Numbered from the stretch's first letter, positions 1 to 9,150 are shown. The stretch is 64,000 nt of DNA from Bosea vaviloviae (GCF_001741865.1 NZ_CP017147.1:3029001-3093000); one strand, 5' to 3'. The notes: generated by a model from the sequence alone, not told the origin. A program made the numbers and translations.

Positions 1-703
1 CGCCAAGGGCCAGGAGATCGTCTTCTCCTGCGTCGGCAATGACGATGATCTGCGTTCGGTGACATTGGGCGAGGGCGGCGCCTTCTCCGGCATGGAGAAG
101 GGCGCGATCTTCGTCGACCATACAACGGCTTCCGCCGGCGTCGCCCGCGAGCTCGACGAGGCTGCGACCGCGGCCGGCTTCGGCTTCATCGATGCACCGG
201 TCTCGGGCGGCCAGGCCGGCGCCGAGAACGGCGTGCTGACGGTGATGTGCGGCGGCGAGCCGGCGGTCTATGCCCGCGCCGAGCCGGTGATCGCGAGCTT
301 CGCGCGCATGTGCAAGCTGATGGGCCCGGCCGGCTCCGGCCAGCTCACCAAGATGGTCAACCAGATCTGCATCGCCGGTCTCGTCCAGGGCCTGTCGGAG
401 GGTGTCCATTTCGCCAAGCGCGCCGGGCTCGATGTCGAGGCCATGCTGGAGGTGATCTCCAAGGGCGCGGCCGGCTCCTGGCAGATGGAGAACCGCGGCA
501 AGACCATGAATGCCGGCAAGTTCGATTTCGGCTTCGCCGTCGACTGGATGCGCAAGGATCTCGGCATCGTGCTGGAGGAGGCTCGCCGCAACGGCGCGCA
601 GCTCCCCGTCACCGCGCTGGTCGACCAGTTCTACGCCGAAGTCCAGAAGATGGGCGGAAGGCGCTGGGACACGTCGAGCCTGATCGCGCGGCTCGAAGAC
701 TGA
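1..703 (+). CDS. NAD(P)-dependent oxidoreductase, 3-hydroxyisobutyrate dehydrogenase family (5' truncated by window edge)
   Basis: The reading frame is open from base 2, so the gene starts upstream of the window and its N-terminal Rossmann glycine motif is not visible. What is visible are the substrate-side motif DAPVSGGQAGAENG and the helix GSGQLTKMVNQI, whose lysine and asparagine match the catalytic Lys and Asn of the beta-hydroxyacid dehydrogenase family. These enzymes oxidise 3-hydroxyacids such as 3-hydroxyisobutyrate, tartronate semialdehyde or related compounds with NAD(P). The C-terminal all-helical domain appears complete and ends at a TGA. The gene converges on a LysR regulator 6 bp downstream. 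The exact substrate cannot be told from sequence. Confidence 0.88.
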   Translation, partial: AKGQEIVFSCVGNDDDLRSVTLGEGGAFSGMEKGAIFVDHTTASAGVARELDEAATAAGFGFIDAPVSGGQAGAENGVLTVMCGGEPAVYARAEPVIASFARMCKLMGPAGSGQLTKMVNQICIAGLVQGLSEGVHFAKRAGLDVEAMLEVISKGAAGSWQMENRGKTMNAGKFDFGFAVDWMRKDLGIVLEEARRNGAQLPVTALVDQFYAEVQKMGGRRWDTSSLIARLED

Positions 704-709
704 GCCCGT

Positions 710-1609
710 TCAGCTTTCCGGCGGCCGGCGTGCGGCGGCTTCACGCAGGAACGCCACGAGCGCATGCACCGCCGGCGCCGGATGCGGGGTCGGCGTCGTC
801 AGCAGGAAGATGCGGTCGCCGGGGCCGAGCACGTCGTAGTCCGGCAGCAGCCGCAGGAGTTTGCCCTCGGCGATAGGCGCGTCGGCCATATAGTCCGGCA
901 GCAGTCCGATACCGGCTCCGGCCAGCACAGTGTCGCGCATGAACAGGAAATCCTCCGCCTGCAGCCGCGGCTGGACGACGATTGTCTCGACCACGCCGCG
1001 ACGCGAGAGCCGGATGGCATAGTCGCGGCCGGTCGGCGGCGGCGTGACGACCGGCAGGCGCCGCAACATGTCGGGGCCGCCGGTCCCGAATGCGGCCGCG
1101 ATCTCGGGCGCCGCGCATAGGCGCCAGGCGACGCGCCCGAGCTCACGCGCCACCACCGTCTCGGGCGGCTGCGCCAGAACCCGGACGGCGACGTCGATAT
1201 TGTCGGCGACGAGATCGTCGATGCGGTTGCTGAAGGTCACCTTGAGCGTGATCTCAGGCTGTGCCTGCAGGAAGTCGAGCAGCATGGGCGCCAGCGTGAG
1301 CCGCCCGAGCCCGGTCGGCACGCTGACCCTGACATGCCCGCGCGGGCTGTGCCTGTGCCCGGCGATCGCGGCCAGCGCTGCTCCCGCATCCTCGCGCAGG
1401 CGTAGCGCGTGCTCATAGGCGGTCCGGCCGGCATCGGTCAGGTCGACGCGCCGGGTCGTGCGCCGCATCAGCTGCGCGCCGATCTGGCTCTCCAAGGTCT
1501 TCAAGCGCTGGCTGACGCGCGAGCGGGAGAGGCCGAGCCGGCGCGCCGCCTCGCTGAGATTGGGCGTCTCGACGATCTCGGCGAAGAGCAGGAGGAGATT
1601 GAGATCCAT
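710..1609 (-). CDS. LysR family transcriptional regulator
   Basis: A 299-residue LysR-type regulator. The N-terminal winged helix reads MDLNLLLLFAEIVE then LSEAARRLGLSRSRVSQRLK, the usual helix-turn-helix, followed by a type 2 periplasmic-binding-like effector domain. I place the start at the internal ATG at 1609 because LysR proteins normally begin 2-5 residues before this helix; an upstream in-frame extension to 1672 would add 21 atypical residues. It is divergent from an acyl-CoA ligase about 120 bp away, which it probably controls. The gap contains an inverted ATTGTA/TACAAT pair. Effector unknown. Confidence 0.9.
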   Translation of the reverse strand: MDLNLLLLFAEIVETPNLSEAARRLGLSRSRVSQRLKTLESQIGAQLMRRTTRRVDLTDAGRTAYEHALRLREDAGAALAAIAGHRHSPRGHVRVSVPTGLGRLTLAPMLLDFLQAQPEITLKVTFSNRIDDLVADNIDVAVRVLAQPPETVVARELGRVAWRLCAAPEIAAAFGTGGPDMLRRLPVVTPPPTGRDYAIRLSRRGVVETIVVQPRLQAEDFLFMRDTVLAGAGIGLLPDYMADAPIAEGKLLRLLPDYDVLGPGDRIFLLTTPTPHPAPAVHALVAFLREAAARRPPES

Positions 1610-1653
1610 CTGATTGTCGCGAAATCCAGAACAGTCATGTCGACAGGCCGGGG

Positions 1654-1682
1654 ATTGTAGACGTTCAGGCACGGGTTACAAT
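1654..1682. promoter_or_regulatory. Possible LysR operator between the LysR gene and the acyl-CoA ligase gene
   Basis: ATTGTA (1654-1659) and TACAAT (1677-1682) form an inverted pair 17 bp apart in the divergent intergenic region. The position suits a LysR-controlled promoter, but the spacing does not give the classic T-N11-A core, so this is tentative. Confidence 0.3.
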
Positions 1683-1726
1683 TGCCGGCAGAAGGGCGCC
1701 CGAATGCCCCCCGCGAGGAAACATCT

Positions 1727-3208
1727 GTGCCGGCCGAACTGATCTTCGAATCCCGCCGCATTCCAGGCGATGAGCTGGCGGCGCGTGGCGCGCGTCTCGC
1801 CGGCGGTCTGGCGGATCTCGGCCTGCGCGAGGGGGACGTCGTCGCCGTCCTGCTGCGCAACGATCCCGCCTATGCCGACATCATCCAGGCCTGCCGTATC
1901 GGCGGCTTCGTCTATTGCCCGGTCAACTGGCATTTCGCAGCAGCCGAGATCGGCTTCCTGCTGGAGGACAGCGGCGCAAAGGCCCTGATCGGGCACGCCG
2001 ACCTTCTGGCGGCCGCCACTGACGCAATTCCGGTCGGATTGCCCGTGCTGTCGCTCGGCCCGGCCAGTGACTACGAAAGCTGGCTTGCCGCGCAGCCGCC
2101 CTATGCCGGGCCTCTCGTCTCGCCGCGCGGTCACATGGCCTACACCTCCGGCACGACCGGGCGGCCCAAGGGCGTGGTGCGCGATGCGGTGCCGCTGGCC
2201 GAGGTCGCCGCTTACCAGCGCCGCACCATGGCGGTGGTCGAGGCGAGCTTCGGTATCGTGCCCGGCGTGCGGGCCTTGATGCCGGCGCCGCTCTATCACA
2301 GTGCGCCGAGCTTGTTCGCGCAGATGACGCTGCTGGCGGGCGAGCTCTTCGTGCTGATGCCGCGCTTCCGTGAGGAGGAGTTGCTGGCGCTGATCGAGAG
2401 GCATCGGATCGAGACGGTCTATCTCGTGCCGGTGATGTATGTCCGGCTGCTGAAGCTGCCGCTGGAGCTGCGCAGCCGCTACGACCTGTCGAGCCTGCGC
2501 TTCGTCGCCTCGACCGGCGCGCCCTGCGCGCCTGCTTTGAAGCGCGCCATGATCGACTGGCTCGGACCGATCGTGAACGAGACCTATGCCTCGAGCGAGA
2601 CCGGCATGATCACTGCCATAACGGCGCGCGAGGCGCTGGAGCGGCCGGGTAGCAGCGGGCGCCCCTTCGGCGAGGCCAGGATCGCGATCCTCGACGACCA
2701 GGGCGAAGCGCTGCCCGCAGGCGAGATCGGCCTCATCCATGTCCGCCAGCCGGCCTATCCCGACTTCACCTATAAGAACCAGCCGCAGGCACGGGCCAAG
2801 GCCGAACGCGACGGGCTGATCACGCTCGGCGACATGGGTTATCTCGACCGCGACGGCTATCTCTATGTCTGCGACCGGGCCTCCGACATGGTCATTTCCG
2901 GCGGGGTCAACATCTATCCCGCCGAGATCGAGCATGCGCTGGTGCGCTGCGAGGGCGTGCTGGATTGCGCCGTCTTCGGCATTCCCGACGAGGAATATGG
3001 CGAGCAGCTCCTAGCGTTGGTCCAGCCCCAGCCCGGCCACGCACTGGGCCCGGCGGCGCTGGCCGCGGCGCTGCGCGGCGAGATCGCCGGCTACAAGGTG
3101 CCGCGCCGGATCGAGATCGTGTCCGCGCTGCCGCGCGACGACAACGGCAAGATCGCCAAGAAGAAGCTGCGCGAGCCGTATTGGGCTGGAAGTGGCCGGC
3201 GCATCTGA
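1727..3208 (+). CDS. Acyl-CoA synthetase / AMP-dependent ligase
   Basis: A 493-residue member of the ANL superfamily, which activates a carboxylate to an acyl-adenylate and then an acyl-CoA. Visible motifs are the P-loop YTSGTTGRPKG, the adenylate-binding NETYASSETG, the hinge ISGGVNIYPAEIE, and a C-terminal catalytic lysine in DDNGKIAKKKL. I choose the GTG at 1727 because GAGGA lies about 8 bp upstream; the frame remains open to a TTG at 1682 without a comparable ribosome site. The next gene, a Bug-type binding protein, starts 25 bp downstream, suggesting an operon for uptake and CoA activation of one organic acid. The substrate is unknown. Confidence 0.88.
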   Translation: MPAELIFESRRIPGDELAARGARLAGGLADLGLREGDVVAVLLRNDPAYADIIQACRIGGFVYCPVNWHFAAAEIGFLLEDSGAKALIGHADLLAAATDAIPVGLPVLSLGPASDYESWLAAQPPYAGPLVSPRGHMAYTSGTTGRPKGVVRDAVPLAEVAAYQRRTMAVVEASFGIVPGVRALMPAPLYHSAPSLFAQMTLLAGELFVLMPRFREEELLALIERHRIETVYLVPVMYVRLLKLPLELRSRYDLSSLRFVASTGAPCAPALKRAMIDWLGPIVNETYASSETGMITAITAREALERPGSSGRPFGEARIAILDDQGEALPAGEIGLIHVRQPAYPDFTYKNQPQARAKAERDGLITLGDMGYLDRDGYLYVCDRASDMVISGGVNIYPAEIEHALVRCEGVLDCAVFGIPDEEYGEQLLALVQPQPGHALGPAALAAALRGEIAGYKVPRRIEIVSALPRDDNGKIAKKKLREPYWAGSGRRI

Positions 3209-3233
3209 ACGATCGCTGGAAAAGGAGGATGCC

Positions 3234-4214
3234 ATGGGATTGCCTGCCATCGCGCGCCGCACGGTCTGTGCCGGCCTCATCGCGCTCAGTGCGATGCAGG
3301 CGCACGCCGCCGACTATCCGCTACGTCCGATCCGCCTGGTCGTGCCCTATCCGGCCGGCGGCGCCACCGACCAGCTCGCGCGCAGCCTCGCCGAGAGCAT
3401 GGGCCGCGATCTCGGCCAACCCGTCGTGGTCGAGAACAAGCCCGGCGCCAACACCAATCTCGGCGCCGAGGCCGTGGCGCGGGCCGAGCCCGACGGCTAC
3501 ACGCTGCTGATCGGCAGCGGTGCCAATCTCGTGCTCAACCCGCTGCTCTACAAGAAGCTGGGCTTCGACCCCGGCCGCGACCTGCGCCCGCTCGGCCTGC
3601 TCGCCGAGATCCCGCTTGTCGTGGTCACGCATAAATCGGTGCCGGCGACATCGCTGACCGAGCTCGTCGCATATGCCAAGGCCAATCCCGGCAAGCTCAA
3701 CTTCGCCTCCGTCGGCGTCGGCAATCCCCTGCATCTCGCCGCCGAGCGCTTCATGGTGGCGTCGGGCACGCGCATGACCCATGTGCCCTATCGCGGCAGC
3801 GCGCCGGCGCTGCAGGATCTGCTCGGCGGCCAGGTCCAGCTGATGTTCGACACGGCCAGCACGTCGCTGCCGCAGATCCAGGCCGGCGCGCTGAACGGTC
3901 TGGCGGTGGCCGCGACGACGCGGCTCGCGGCGCTGCCCGACATGCCGACCGTGACCGAAGCCGGCTATCCCGGCCAGGAATCGATCGTCTGGTTCGCGCT
4001 CGCCGTGCCGCGCGCGACGCCCGACGCGATCGCGCAGCGACTCCAGCGCAGCCTGACGGGCTTCTATGCCGATGCAACGTTGAAAACGAGCCTGGAAAAG
4101 CAGGGCTGGATGATGCAGCGCGCGATGAGCGCAGCCGAGATCGCCGCTTATCTCGACGCCGACCGCAAGCGCTGGGCCCAGATCATCGCCGACAACAAGA
4201 TCACGCTCGACTGA
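3234..4214 (+). CDS. Bug-family (TctC-like) tripartite tricarboxylate transporter substrate-binding protein
   Basis: A 326-residue periplasmic solute receptor. A signal peptide ending around AMQAHAADYPLRPI leads into the family signature RLVVPYPAGGATDQLAR, then VVENKPGANTNLGAE and the carboxylate-contacting region THVPYRGSAPALQDLLGGQ. The start at 3234 is preceded by AAAGGAGG with 5 bp spacing. It follows the acyl-CoA ligase. Bug proteins are often encoded without their membrane partners; the only TctAB-like pair here lies 16 kb away, so the partner is not established. The ligand is probably an organic or aromatic acid. Confidence 0.9.
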   Translation: MGLPAIARRTVCAGLIALSAMQAHAADYPLRPIRLVVPYPAGGATDQLARSLAESMGRDLGQPVVVENKPGANTNLGAEAVARAEPDGYTLLIGSGANLVLNPLLYKKLGFDPGRDLRPLGLLAEIPLVVVTHKSVPATSLTELVAYAKANPGKLNFASVGVGNPLHLAAERFMVASGTRMTHVPYRGSAPALQDLLGGQVQLMFDTASTSLPQIQAGALNGLAVAATTRLAALPDMPTVTEAGYPGQESIVWFALAVPRATPDAIAQRLQRSLTGFYADATLKTSLEKQGWMMQRAMSAAEIAAYLDADRKRWAQIIADNKITLD

Positions 4215-4252
4215 CGCCGCGTTGGCGGATCGGACGCATGCTTCGCTCCGCC

Positions 4253-4339
4253 CGTCATTGCGAGCGAAGCGAAGCAATCCAGAGGACCGGGCTCCACGTC
4301 CCCATGGATTGCTTCGTCGCTGCGCTCCTCGCAATGACG
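4253..4339. repeat. Palindromic repeat, A element
   Basis: The arms CGTCATTGCGAGCGAAGCGA and its near-complement end at 4339 around a centre of about 30 bp. This is one of six A elements in the window (others near 17174, 19098, 22162, 36789 and 52097), all intergenic. Here it lies between convergent genes next to a terminator. Confidence 0.85.
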
Positions 4340-4341
4340 AT

Positions 4342-4374
4342 CAAGAAAAAGGCCCCGGATCGCTCCGGGGCCTT
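4342..4374 (-). terminator. Intrinsic terminator of the dctQM operon
   Basis: A perfect 10-bp stem, AAGGCCCCGG / CCGGGGCCTT (4349-4374), with a 6-nt loop. On the minus strand it is followed by a TTTTTCTT run. It lies 42 bp past the dctM stop. Confidence 0.8.
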
Positions 4375-4415
4375 CCACGTTTTGAGGGCCGCGCCTTTGT
4401 AAAGCGCTGTTCGCC

Positions 4416-6203
4416 TCAGTTCAGGTTGAGCTTCGGCGGGGCGTTGAGGTCGAGCCCCGGAAGGCCGCCGGAGCCGCCGAGGCCCGGGATCTGGATCGAG
4501 TCGAACTGCTTGTCGATCGACTTCTGGTCGAGCTGCACGGCCGACGCCTTGTAGTGCATCACCATGCTCGGGAAGATCACCACAAGCGCGACCATGATGC
4601 ACTGGATCACCACGAAGGGCACGGCCCCCCAGTAGATCTGCGCGGTGGTGACCGGATCCATCATCTTGGCGGTCACCTTGTCGCGATAGGGGTTCTTCGG
4701 CGCCACCGAGCGCAGGAAGAACAGCGCGAAGCCGAAGGGCGGGTGCATGAACGAGGTCTGCATGTTCACGCCCAGGATGACGCCGAACCAGATCAGGTCG
4801 ATGCCGAGCTTCTCTGCCGCGGGGCCCAGCAGCGGCACCACGATGAAGGCGAGCTCGAAGAAGTCGAGGAAGAAGGCGAGCAGGAACACCATCACGTTGA
4901 CGACGATCAGGAAGCCCGTCGCGCCGCCCGGCAGGCCGACCAGCAGATGCTCGACCCAGACATGGCCGTTGACGCCGTAGAAGGTCAGCGAGAACACGCG
5001 CGCGCCGACCAGGATGAACAGCACGAAGGCCGAGAGCTTGGCGGTCGATTCGGTCGCCTGCTTGAGCAGGTCGAAGGACATGCGCCGCTTGCCATAAGCG
5101 AGCAGGATCGCGCCGGCCGCGCCCATCGCGCCACCTTCGGTCGGGGTCGCGAGGCCGATGAAGATCGTGCCGAGCACCAGGAAGATCAGCGCCAGCGGCG
5201 GCACCATCACGAACACGACCTGTTCGGTCATGCGCGAGAGCAGGCCCAGGCCCAGCCATTTATTGGCGAGCGCGATCACGAAGGACACGCCCACCGCGAT
5301 CGACATGGTCAGCACCACGAAGTCGGCGCCGGCGCCGACAGCGGTGAAGTACTTCATATAGGCGATGGCGATGCCGAAGGAGAGGATCGTCACCACCAGC
5401 AGCGAGCGCCGGCGCGTCTGGCCGTCGGAGTCGCGCAGCGTCTGCGCCTCCGGCGGCAGGCCGGGCGCGCGGTCGGGATAGACGATCGTCACCAGGAAGA
5501 CATAGCCGGCATAGAGCCCGGCGAGCACGAGGCCGGGAATGAAGGCGCCCTCATACATGTCGCCGACCGAGCGGCCGAGCTGGTCGGCGAGCACGATCAG
5601 CACGAGCGAGGGCGGGATGATCTGCGCCAGCGTGCCCGAGGCCGCGATGACGCCCGAGGCGAGGCGACGATCATAGCCGTAGCGCAGCATGATCGGCAGC
5701 GAGATCAGGCCCATCGAGATGACGGAGGCCGCGACCACGCCGGTGGTGGCAGCGAGAAGCGCGCCGACGAAGATGACCGCATAGGCGAGGCCGCCGCGGA
5801 TCGGCCCAAACAATTGGCCGATCGTGTCGAGCAGGTCTTCCGCCATGCCGGAGCGCTCCAGCACCAGCCCCATGAAGGTGAAGAACGGGATCGCCAGCAG
5901 CACGTCGTTGTTCATCGTGCCGTAGATGCGTTCCGGCAGCGCCTGCAGGAAGTTCTCCTGGAACAGCCCGAGCTCGATGCCGACGATGGCGAAGAACAGG
6001 CCATTGGCGGCGAGCGCGAAGGCGACGGGGTAGCCGAGCAGCAGGAACAGCACGAGCGCCGCGAACATCACCGGCGCCATGTTGACGCGCAGGAAGTCGC
6101 CGAAGCCGGCCGCCTGGGCGTCACCGGTATGGAGGCTGAAGAAGGCGGTGACGGTGAGCGCGACCAGAAGGCCGGCGCCGCGCGCGAGGCGGGATGCGGT
6201 CAT
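4416..6203 (-). CDS. TRAP transporter large permease, DctM subunit
   Basis: A 595-residue polytopic inner-membrane protein with more than ten hydrophobic segments. It is the catalytic ion-coupled subunit of a TRAP transporter. Family landmarks include LLLGYPVAFALAANGLFF near the N-terminus, PFFTFMGLVLERSGMAEDL, and the conserved IIPPSLVLIVLADQ. The C-terminal 40 residues are Gly/Pro/Leu-rich and extend beyond the usual DctM end. I use the ATG at 6203; the frame stays open to 6743 only because an 18-bp tandem repeat lies upstream. It follows dctQ by 101 bp. No DctP receptor is encoded nearby, so the ligand is unknown. Confidence 0.9.
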   Translation of the reverse strand: MTASRLARGAGLLVALTVTAFFSLHTGDAQAAGFGDFLRVNMAPVMFAALVLFLLLGYPVAFALAANGLFFAIVGIELGLFQENFLQALPERIYGTMNNDVLLAIPFFTFMGLVLERSGMAEDLLDTIGQLFGPIRGGLAYAVIFVGALLAATTGVVAASVISMGLISLPIMLRYGYDRRLASGVIAASGTLAQIIPPSLVLIVLADQLGRSVGDMYEGAFIPGLVLAGLYAGYVFLVTIVYPDRAPGLPPEAQTLRDSDGQTRRRSLLVVTILSFGIAIAYMKYFTAVGAGADFVVLTMSIAVGVSFVIALANKWLGLGLLSRMTEQVVFVMVPPLALIFLVLGTIFIGLATPTEGGAMGAAGAILLAYGKRRMSFDLLKQATESTAKLSAFVLFILVGARVFSLTFYGVNGHVWVEHLLVGLPGGATGFLIVVNVMVFLLAFFLDFFELAFIVVPLLGPAAEKLGIDLIWFGVILGVNMQTSFMHPPFGFALFFLRSVAPKNPYRDKVTAKMMDPVTTAQIYWGAVPFVVIQCIMVALVVIFPSMVMHYKASAVQLDQKSIDKQFDSIQIPGLGGSGGLPGLDLNAPPKLNLN

Positions 6204-6249
6204 GGAAGGGGTCCGGACGTCTCTGGAGGTGTCTGCGCGGCCAGGGTTG

Positions 6250-6320
6250 TTCACGAAGCCGAGTTTCTTCCCGAAGCCGAGGTTCTTCACGAAGCCAAGG
6301 TTCTTCACGAAGTGAGGCCT
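6250..6320. repeat. 18-bp tandem repeat between dctQ and dctM
   Basis: Units at 6250-6267, 6268-6285 and 6286-6303, plus a partial fourth, follow the pattern TTCACGAAGCCGAGGTTC with one or two changes per unit. The array begins over the dctQ stop codon and fills the spacer before dctM. As 18 is a multiple of three, each copy keeps the minus frame into dctM open. Confidence 0.9.
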
Positions 6321-6910
6321 TGAGCCTTGGCCTGGTCGAGCAGGCGTTGGGCTTCGGCCTCGGCCGCGGCGGCGTGGCCGCGCAAGGTCTCGTCGTCTTC
6401 GAGATCTCCCCGCATGATCGCGATCTGCTTGATGATCTCGGAGACGCCCTGGAAGGCGAGCATCACGAAGCCGATGAACAAGAGCCCCTTGGCCGGCCAT
6501 TGCGGCAGGCCGCCGGCCGAGAGCGATTGCTCGCCGATCACATAGGAACGGGTGAAGAAGGGCCAGGAGTGGTAGATCATCAGCACGCAGAACGGCATCA
6601 GGAACAGCGTGTGGCCGATCAGGTCGATCCAGCGCTGCACGCTCTTGGGCAGCTGGCTGTTCACGATGTCGATGCGGATATGCTCCTTCACCTGCAGCGT
6701 CCAGGAGGCGCAGAGCAGGAAGACCGCGCCGAACAGCATCCATTGCAGTTCGAGCCAGGCATTGGACGAGACGTTGAAGAGCTTGCGGACGATCGCATTG
6801 ACCGTCGCGACGATGACCGCGAGCAGGATCAGCCAGGCTATCTTCCTGCCGATCTGGCCGTTGATCGTGTCGATCACGCGGCTGACCTTGAGTAGTCCTT
6901 CCACGTCCAT
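6305..6910 (-). CDS. TRAP transporter small permease, DctQ subunit
   Basis: A 201-residue protein with four membrane segments and the DctQ landmark around WLELQWMLFGAVFLLCASW followed by VKEHIRIDI. The C-terminus is a charged helix rich in Ala and Glu. DctQ pairs with DctM in the inner membrane. The annotated ATG at 6910 abuts an AGGAGG with no spacing; a GTG two codons in (6904) has ideal 6-bp spacing to that site and may be the true start. Its last codons fall in the tandem repeat that separates it from dctM. Confidence 0.9.
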   Translation of the reverse strand: MDVEGLLKVSRVIDTINGQIGRKIAWLILLAVIVATVNAIVRKLFNVSSNAWLELQWMLFGAVFLLCASWTLQVKEHIRIDIVNSQLPKSVQRWIDLIGHTLFLMPFCVLMIYHSWPFFTRSYVIGEQSLSAGGLPQWPAKGLLFIGFVMLAFQGVSEIIKQIAIMRGDLEDDETLRGHAAAAEAEAQRLLDQAKAQGLTS

Positions 6911-7042
6911 CCTCCTGAAGCGCGCAGCGTCCCGCCTGTGTCCCGCTTATGGCGGGTATGCAGCGCTGTTATATCAAGGTCCAGGGCAGTACAAGATTGT
7001 GCGGCGCAGTTGGCGGGGTTTCCCACTAAAGGATCGTTCGCA

Positions 7043-8230
7043 TCAATCTTGCGCGATCCTGTTGAAGCGCAACGCGAATAACCCCGCCGCCATCATCAGC
7101 CACATCATCACGACGAGCGCCTGCGGCCAAAGTGTAACGAGCCAGCTGATGAGAATGGTTGTCAGCGCGCTGGAGCCGAGCTGGATCGCGCCCATCAGCC
7201 CCGCCGCCGAGCCCGCCAGTTCGGGCCTGGCCGAGAGCGCCTCGGCCGTCGCGCCGGGAATCGTCAGCCCGTTGCCCGCTGCGTTGAAGGCCAGCGGCAG
7301 GAACAAGGCGAGCGGCGTCCAGACCGGGCTCAGCGAGAGCGCCAGCGCCACGGTCATGGCCGCAAACGAGATGATCAGCCCGTTCCGGATCAAGCGCTTC
7401 GTGCCGAGCTTCACGGCCAGGCGCGACATCGCGAAATTGCCGGCCATGTAGCCGAGGGCGTTCAGGATGAAATAGGCGCCATAGGCGTCTGGCCCATGCC
7501 CCATCGTCTCGACCACGATGAAGGGGGCTGCAGCCACGAAGCCGAAGAAGGACGCCGAGGTCATCGACAGCGCGACCACATTGACGACGAAGCCGCGGTC
7601 GCCGATCAGCAGCGGGAAGGCGCGGAAGACGCCGAGCAGCGGGCTGCGCTGGCCGAGATTGGGCGCGGTCTCCGGCAGGCGGGCTATCGTCAGCAGCAGC
7701 ACGCCGGCCCCGAATGCCGTCATGAACCAGAAGATCATGCGCCAGCCGAACCAGGTTTCGATATGGCCGCCGAGATAGGGCGCGAGCATCGGCGCCACCA
7801 CCATCACCATGGTGACGCTGGCGATCTGGCTTGCCGCCTCGTCGCGGCTGGCGCTGTCGCGGATGATGGCGCGCGACAAGGCGAAGACCGAGCCTGAGCC
7901 CGCACCTTCGAGCACACGCGCCAGCAGCAGCATGTCCGTCGAATGCGAAAGGGCGCCGAGCACGGAGCCGAGCAGGAACAGCGCGATGCCGGCATTGACG
8001 CAAGGCCGGCGGCCGAACCTGTCCGAGAGCGGCCCGATGACGAGCTGCATCAGCGCGACCGCGACGAGGAACAGCGTCAGCGTGAGCTGGATGGTGGCGT
8101 AGCTCGCGGTGAAATGCCGGGCGAGCGCCGGCGTCGAAGGGGCGAGCAGGTTGAGCGCGATCGGCTGCAGCGTCGAGATCGCCACCAGCACGGTCAGCGT
8201 CGGCTTGGCACGTATGGCGGCGGCGTTCAT
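7043..8230 (-). CDS. Bcr/CflA-type multidrug efflux MFS transporter
   Basis: A 395-residue protein with twelve predicted membrane segments. The loop between helices 2 and 3 has the MFS signature GPLSDRFGRRP, and helix 5 carries the antiporter-like VAPMLAPYLGG, as in the drug:H+ antiporter-1 branch. The start at 8230 overlaps the stop of the upstream EamA gene by 4 bp (ATGA), so the two are probably translationally coupled and act as a small exporter operon. Substrates are unknown. The frame is open further upstream but lies within the EamA gene. Confidence 0.88.
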   Translation of the reverse strand: MNAAAIRAKPTLTVLVAISTLQPIALNLLAPSTPALARHFTASYATIQLTLTLFLVAVALMQLVIGPLSDRFGRRPCVNAGIALFLLGSVLGALSHSTDMLLLARVLEGAGSGSVFALSRAIIRDSASRDEAASQIASVTMVMVVAPMLAPYLGGHIETWFGWRMIFWFMTAFGAGVLLLTIARLPETAPNLGQRSPLLGVFRAFPLLIGDRGFVVNVVALSMTSASFFGFVAAAPFIVVETMGHGPDAYGAYFILNALGYMAGNFAMSRLAVKLGTKRLIRNGLIISFAAMTVALALSLSPVWTPLALFLPLAFNAAGNGLTIPGATAEALSARPELAGSAAGLMGAIQLGSSALTTILISWLVTLWPQALVVMMWLMMAAGLFALRFNRIAQD

Positions 8231-9123
8231 TCGGCTCTGGCGATCTTGAGGTTGGAATCGGGGCGCACCCGCTGCCGGTGCATGGTGTAGAGCCCGCTGC
8301 CGACGATGAGCGCGATGCCGGCGAAGGCGAGGGGGTCTGGAACCTCGCCCCAGCCGAGATAGCCGATGATGACGGCGAAGATCACCGCCGAATAGCGGAA
8401 GCCCGAGATGACGCCGACATCGGCGTCGCGGAAGGCGCTGATGATGAAGAAGCTGGCGGTCGAGATCAGCACGGCCGCGACCGCGACATAAATCGTCTCG
8501 CGCCGCCAGACCGGCTCCCAATCCTCAGTGATGCCGTAGCCCAGGGCGATGAGCCCGACGATCGTCATCGTGGTGAAGGAGACCACGGTCGAGGGAATGT
8601 CCTTGTCGATCCTGCGGGTCAGGAGGTCGCGGAAGCCGACGAGCAGGGCGCTGAACAAGGCGACGATCGCAGCCGGGTTGAAGCCTTCCGCCGTCGGCCT
8701 GACGACGATCAGCACGCCGCAGAAACCGACGGTGACGGCGGCCGTCCGCCGCCAGCCGACCTTTTCGATGCCCATCAGCACGGCGAGCACGACGATGATC
8801 AGCGGCGAGGCCATGCCGACGGCGGTGATGTTGGCGAGCGGCAACCGGCCGAGCGCCCAGACGAGGGACAGAGCGCCGCAGGCCTCGATCACGCCGCGCA
8901 GCAGCACCACGGGGCGCAGCGCCAGCATCAACCTGTCGCCCTCGCGGAAGGCGAACACCAAGGCGAGCCCCGCCAGCATCGCGAAGACGGTGCGCAATGC
9001 GATCGCCTGGCCGGCGGGATAGGCTTCGCGCGCCAGTTTCATCAGCGCGTCATTGCAGACGAAGAGCGACATCGCCGTCAGCATGGCGATGATGCCGCGG
9101 CGGTTTGTGGCTGCACTGGCCAA
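8227..9123 (-). CDS. EamA/DMT family transporter
   Basis: A 298-residue protein with ten hydrophobic segments in two five-helix EamA repeats (about residues 10-135 and 150-285). The first begins RGIIAMLTAMSLFVCNDAL and the second repeats the pattern. Members export amino acids or metabolites across the inner membrane. The start is a TTG at 9123 with a weak GGAAG upstream; an ATG thirteen codons in would cut into helix 1. It is coupled to the downstream MFS gene by a 4-bp overlap and preceded 27 bp upstream by the solA-like gene on the same strand. Confidence 0.87.
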   Translation of the reverse strand: MASAATNRRGIIAMLTAMSLFVCNDALMKLAREAYPAGQAIALRTVFAMLAGLALVFAFREGDRLMLALRPVVLLRGVIEACGALSLVWALGRLPLANITAVGMASPLIIVVLAVLMGIEKVGWRRTAAVTVGFCGVLIVVRPTAEGFNPAAIVALFSALLVGFRDLLTRRIDKDIPSTVVSFTTMTIVGLIALGYGITEDWEPVWRRETIYVAVAAVLISTASFFIISAFRDADVGVISGFRYSAVIFAVIIGYLGWGEVPDPLAFAGIALIVGSGLYTMHRQRVRPDSNLKIARAE

Positions 9124-9150
9124 GGCTGGCTTCCGTTGCGCGGTTGTCGC

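Noticed and set aside
4554..6323. A 589-codon plus-strand open frame antisense to dctM, rich in His, Asp, Gln and Glu
   Set aside because: Low-complexity composition typical of the complement of a GC-rich membrane gene; no domain or ribosome site.
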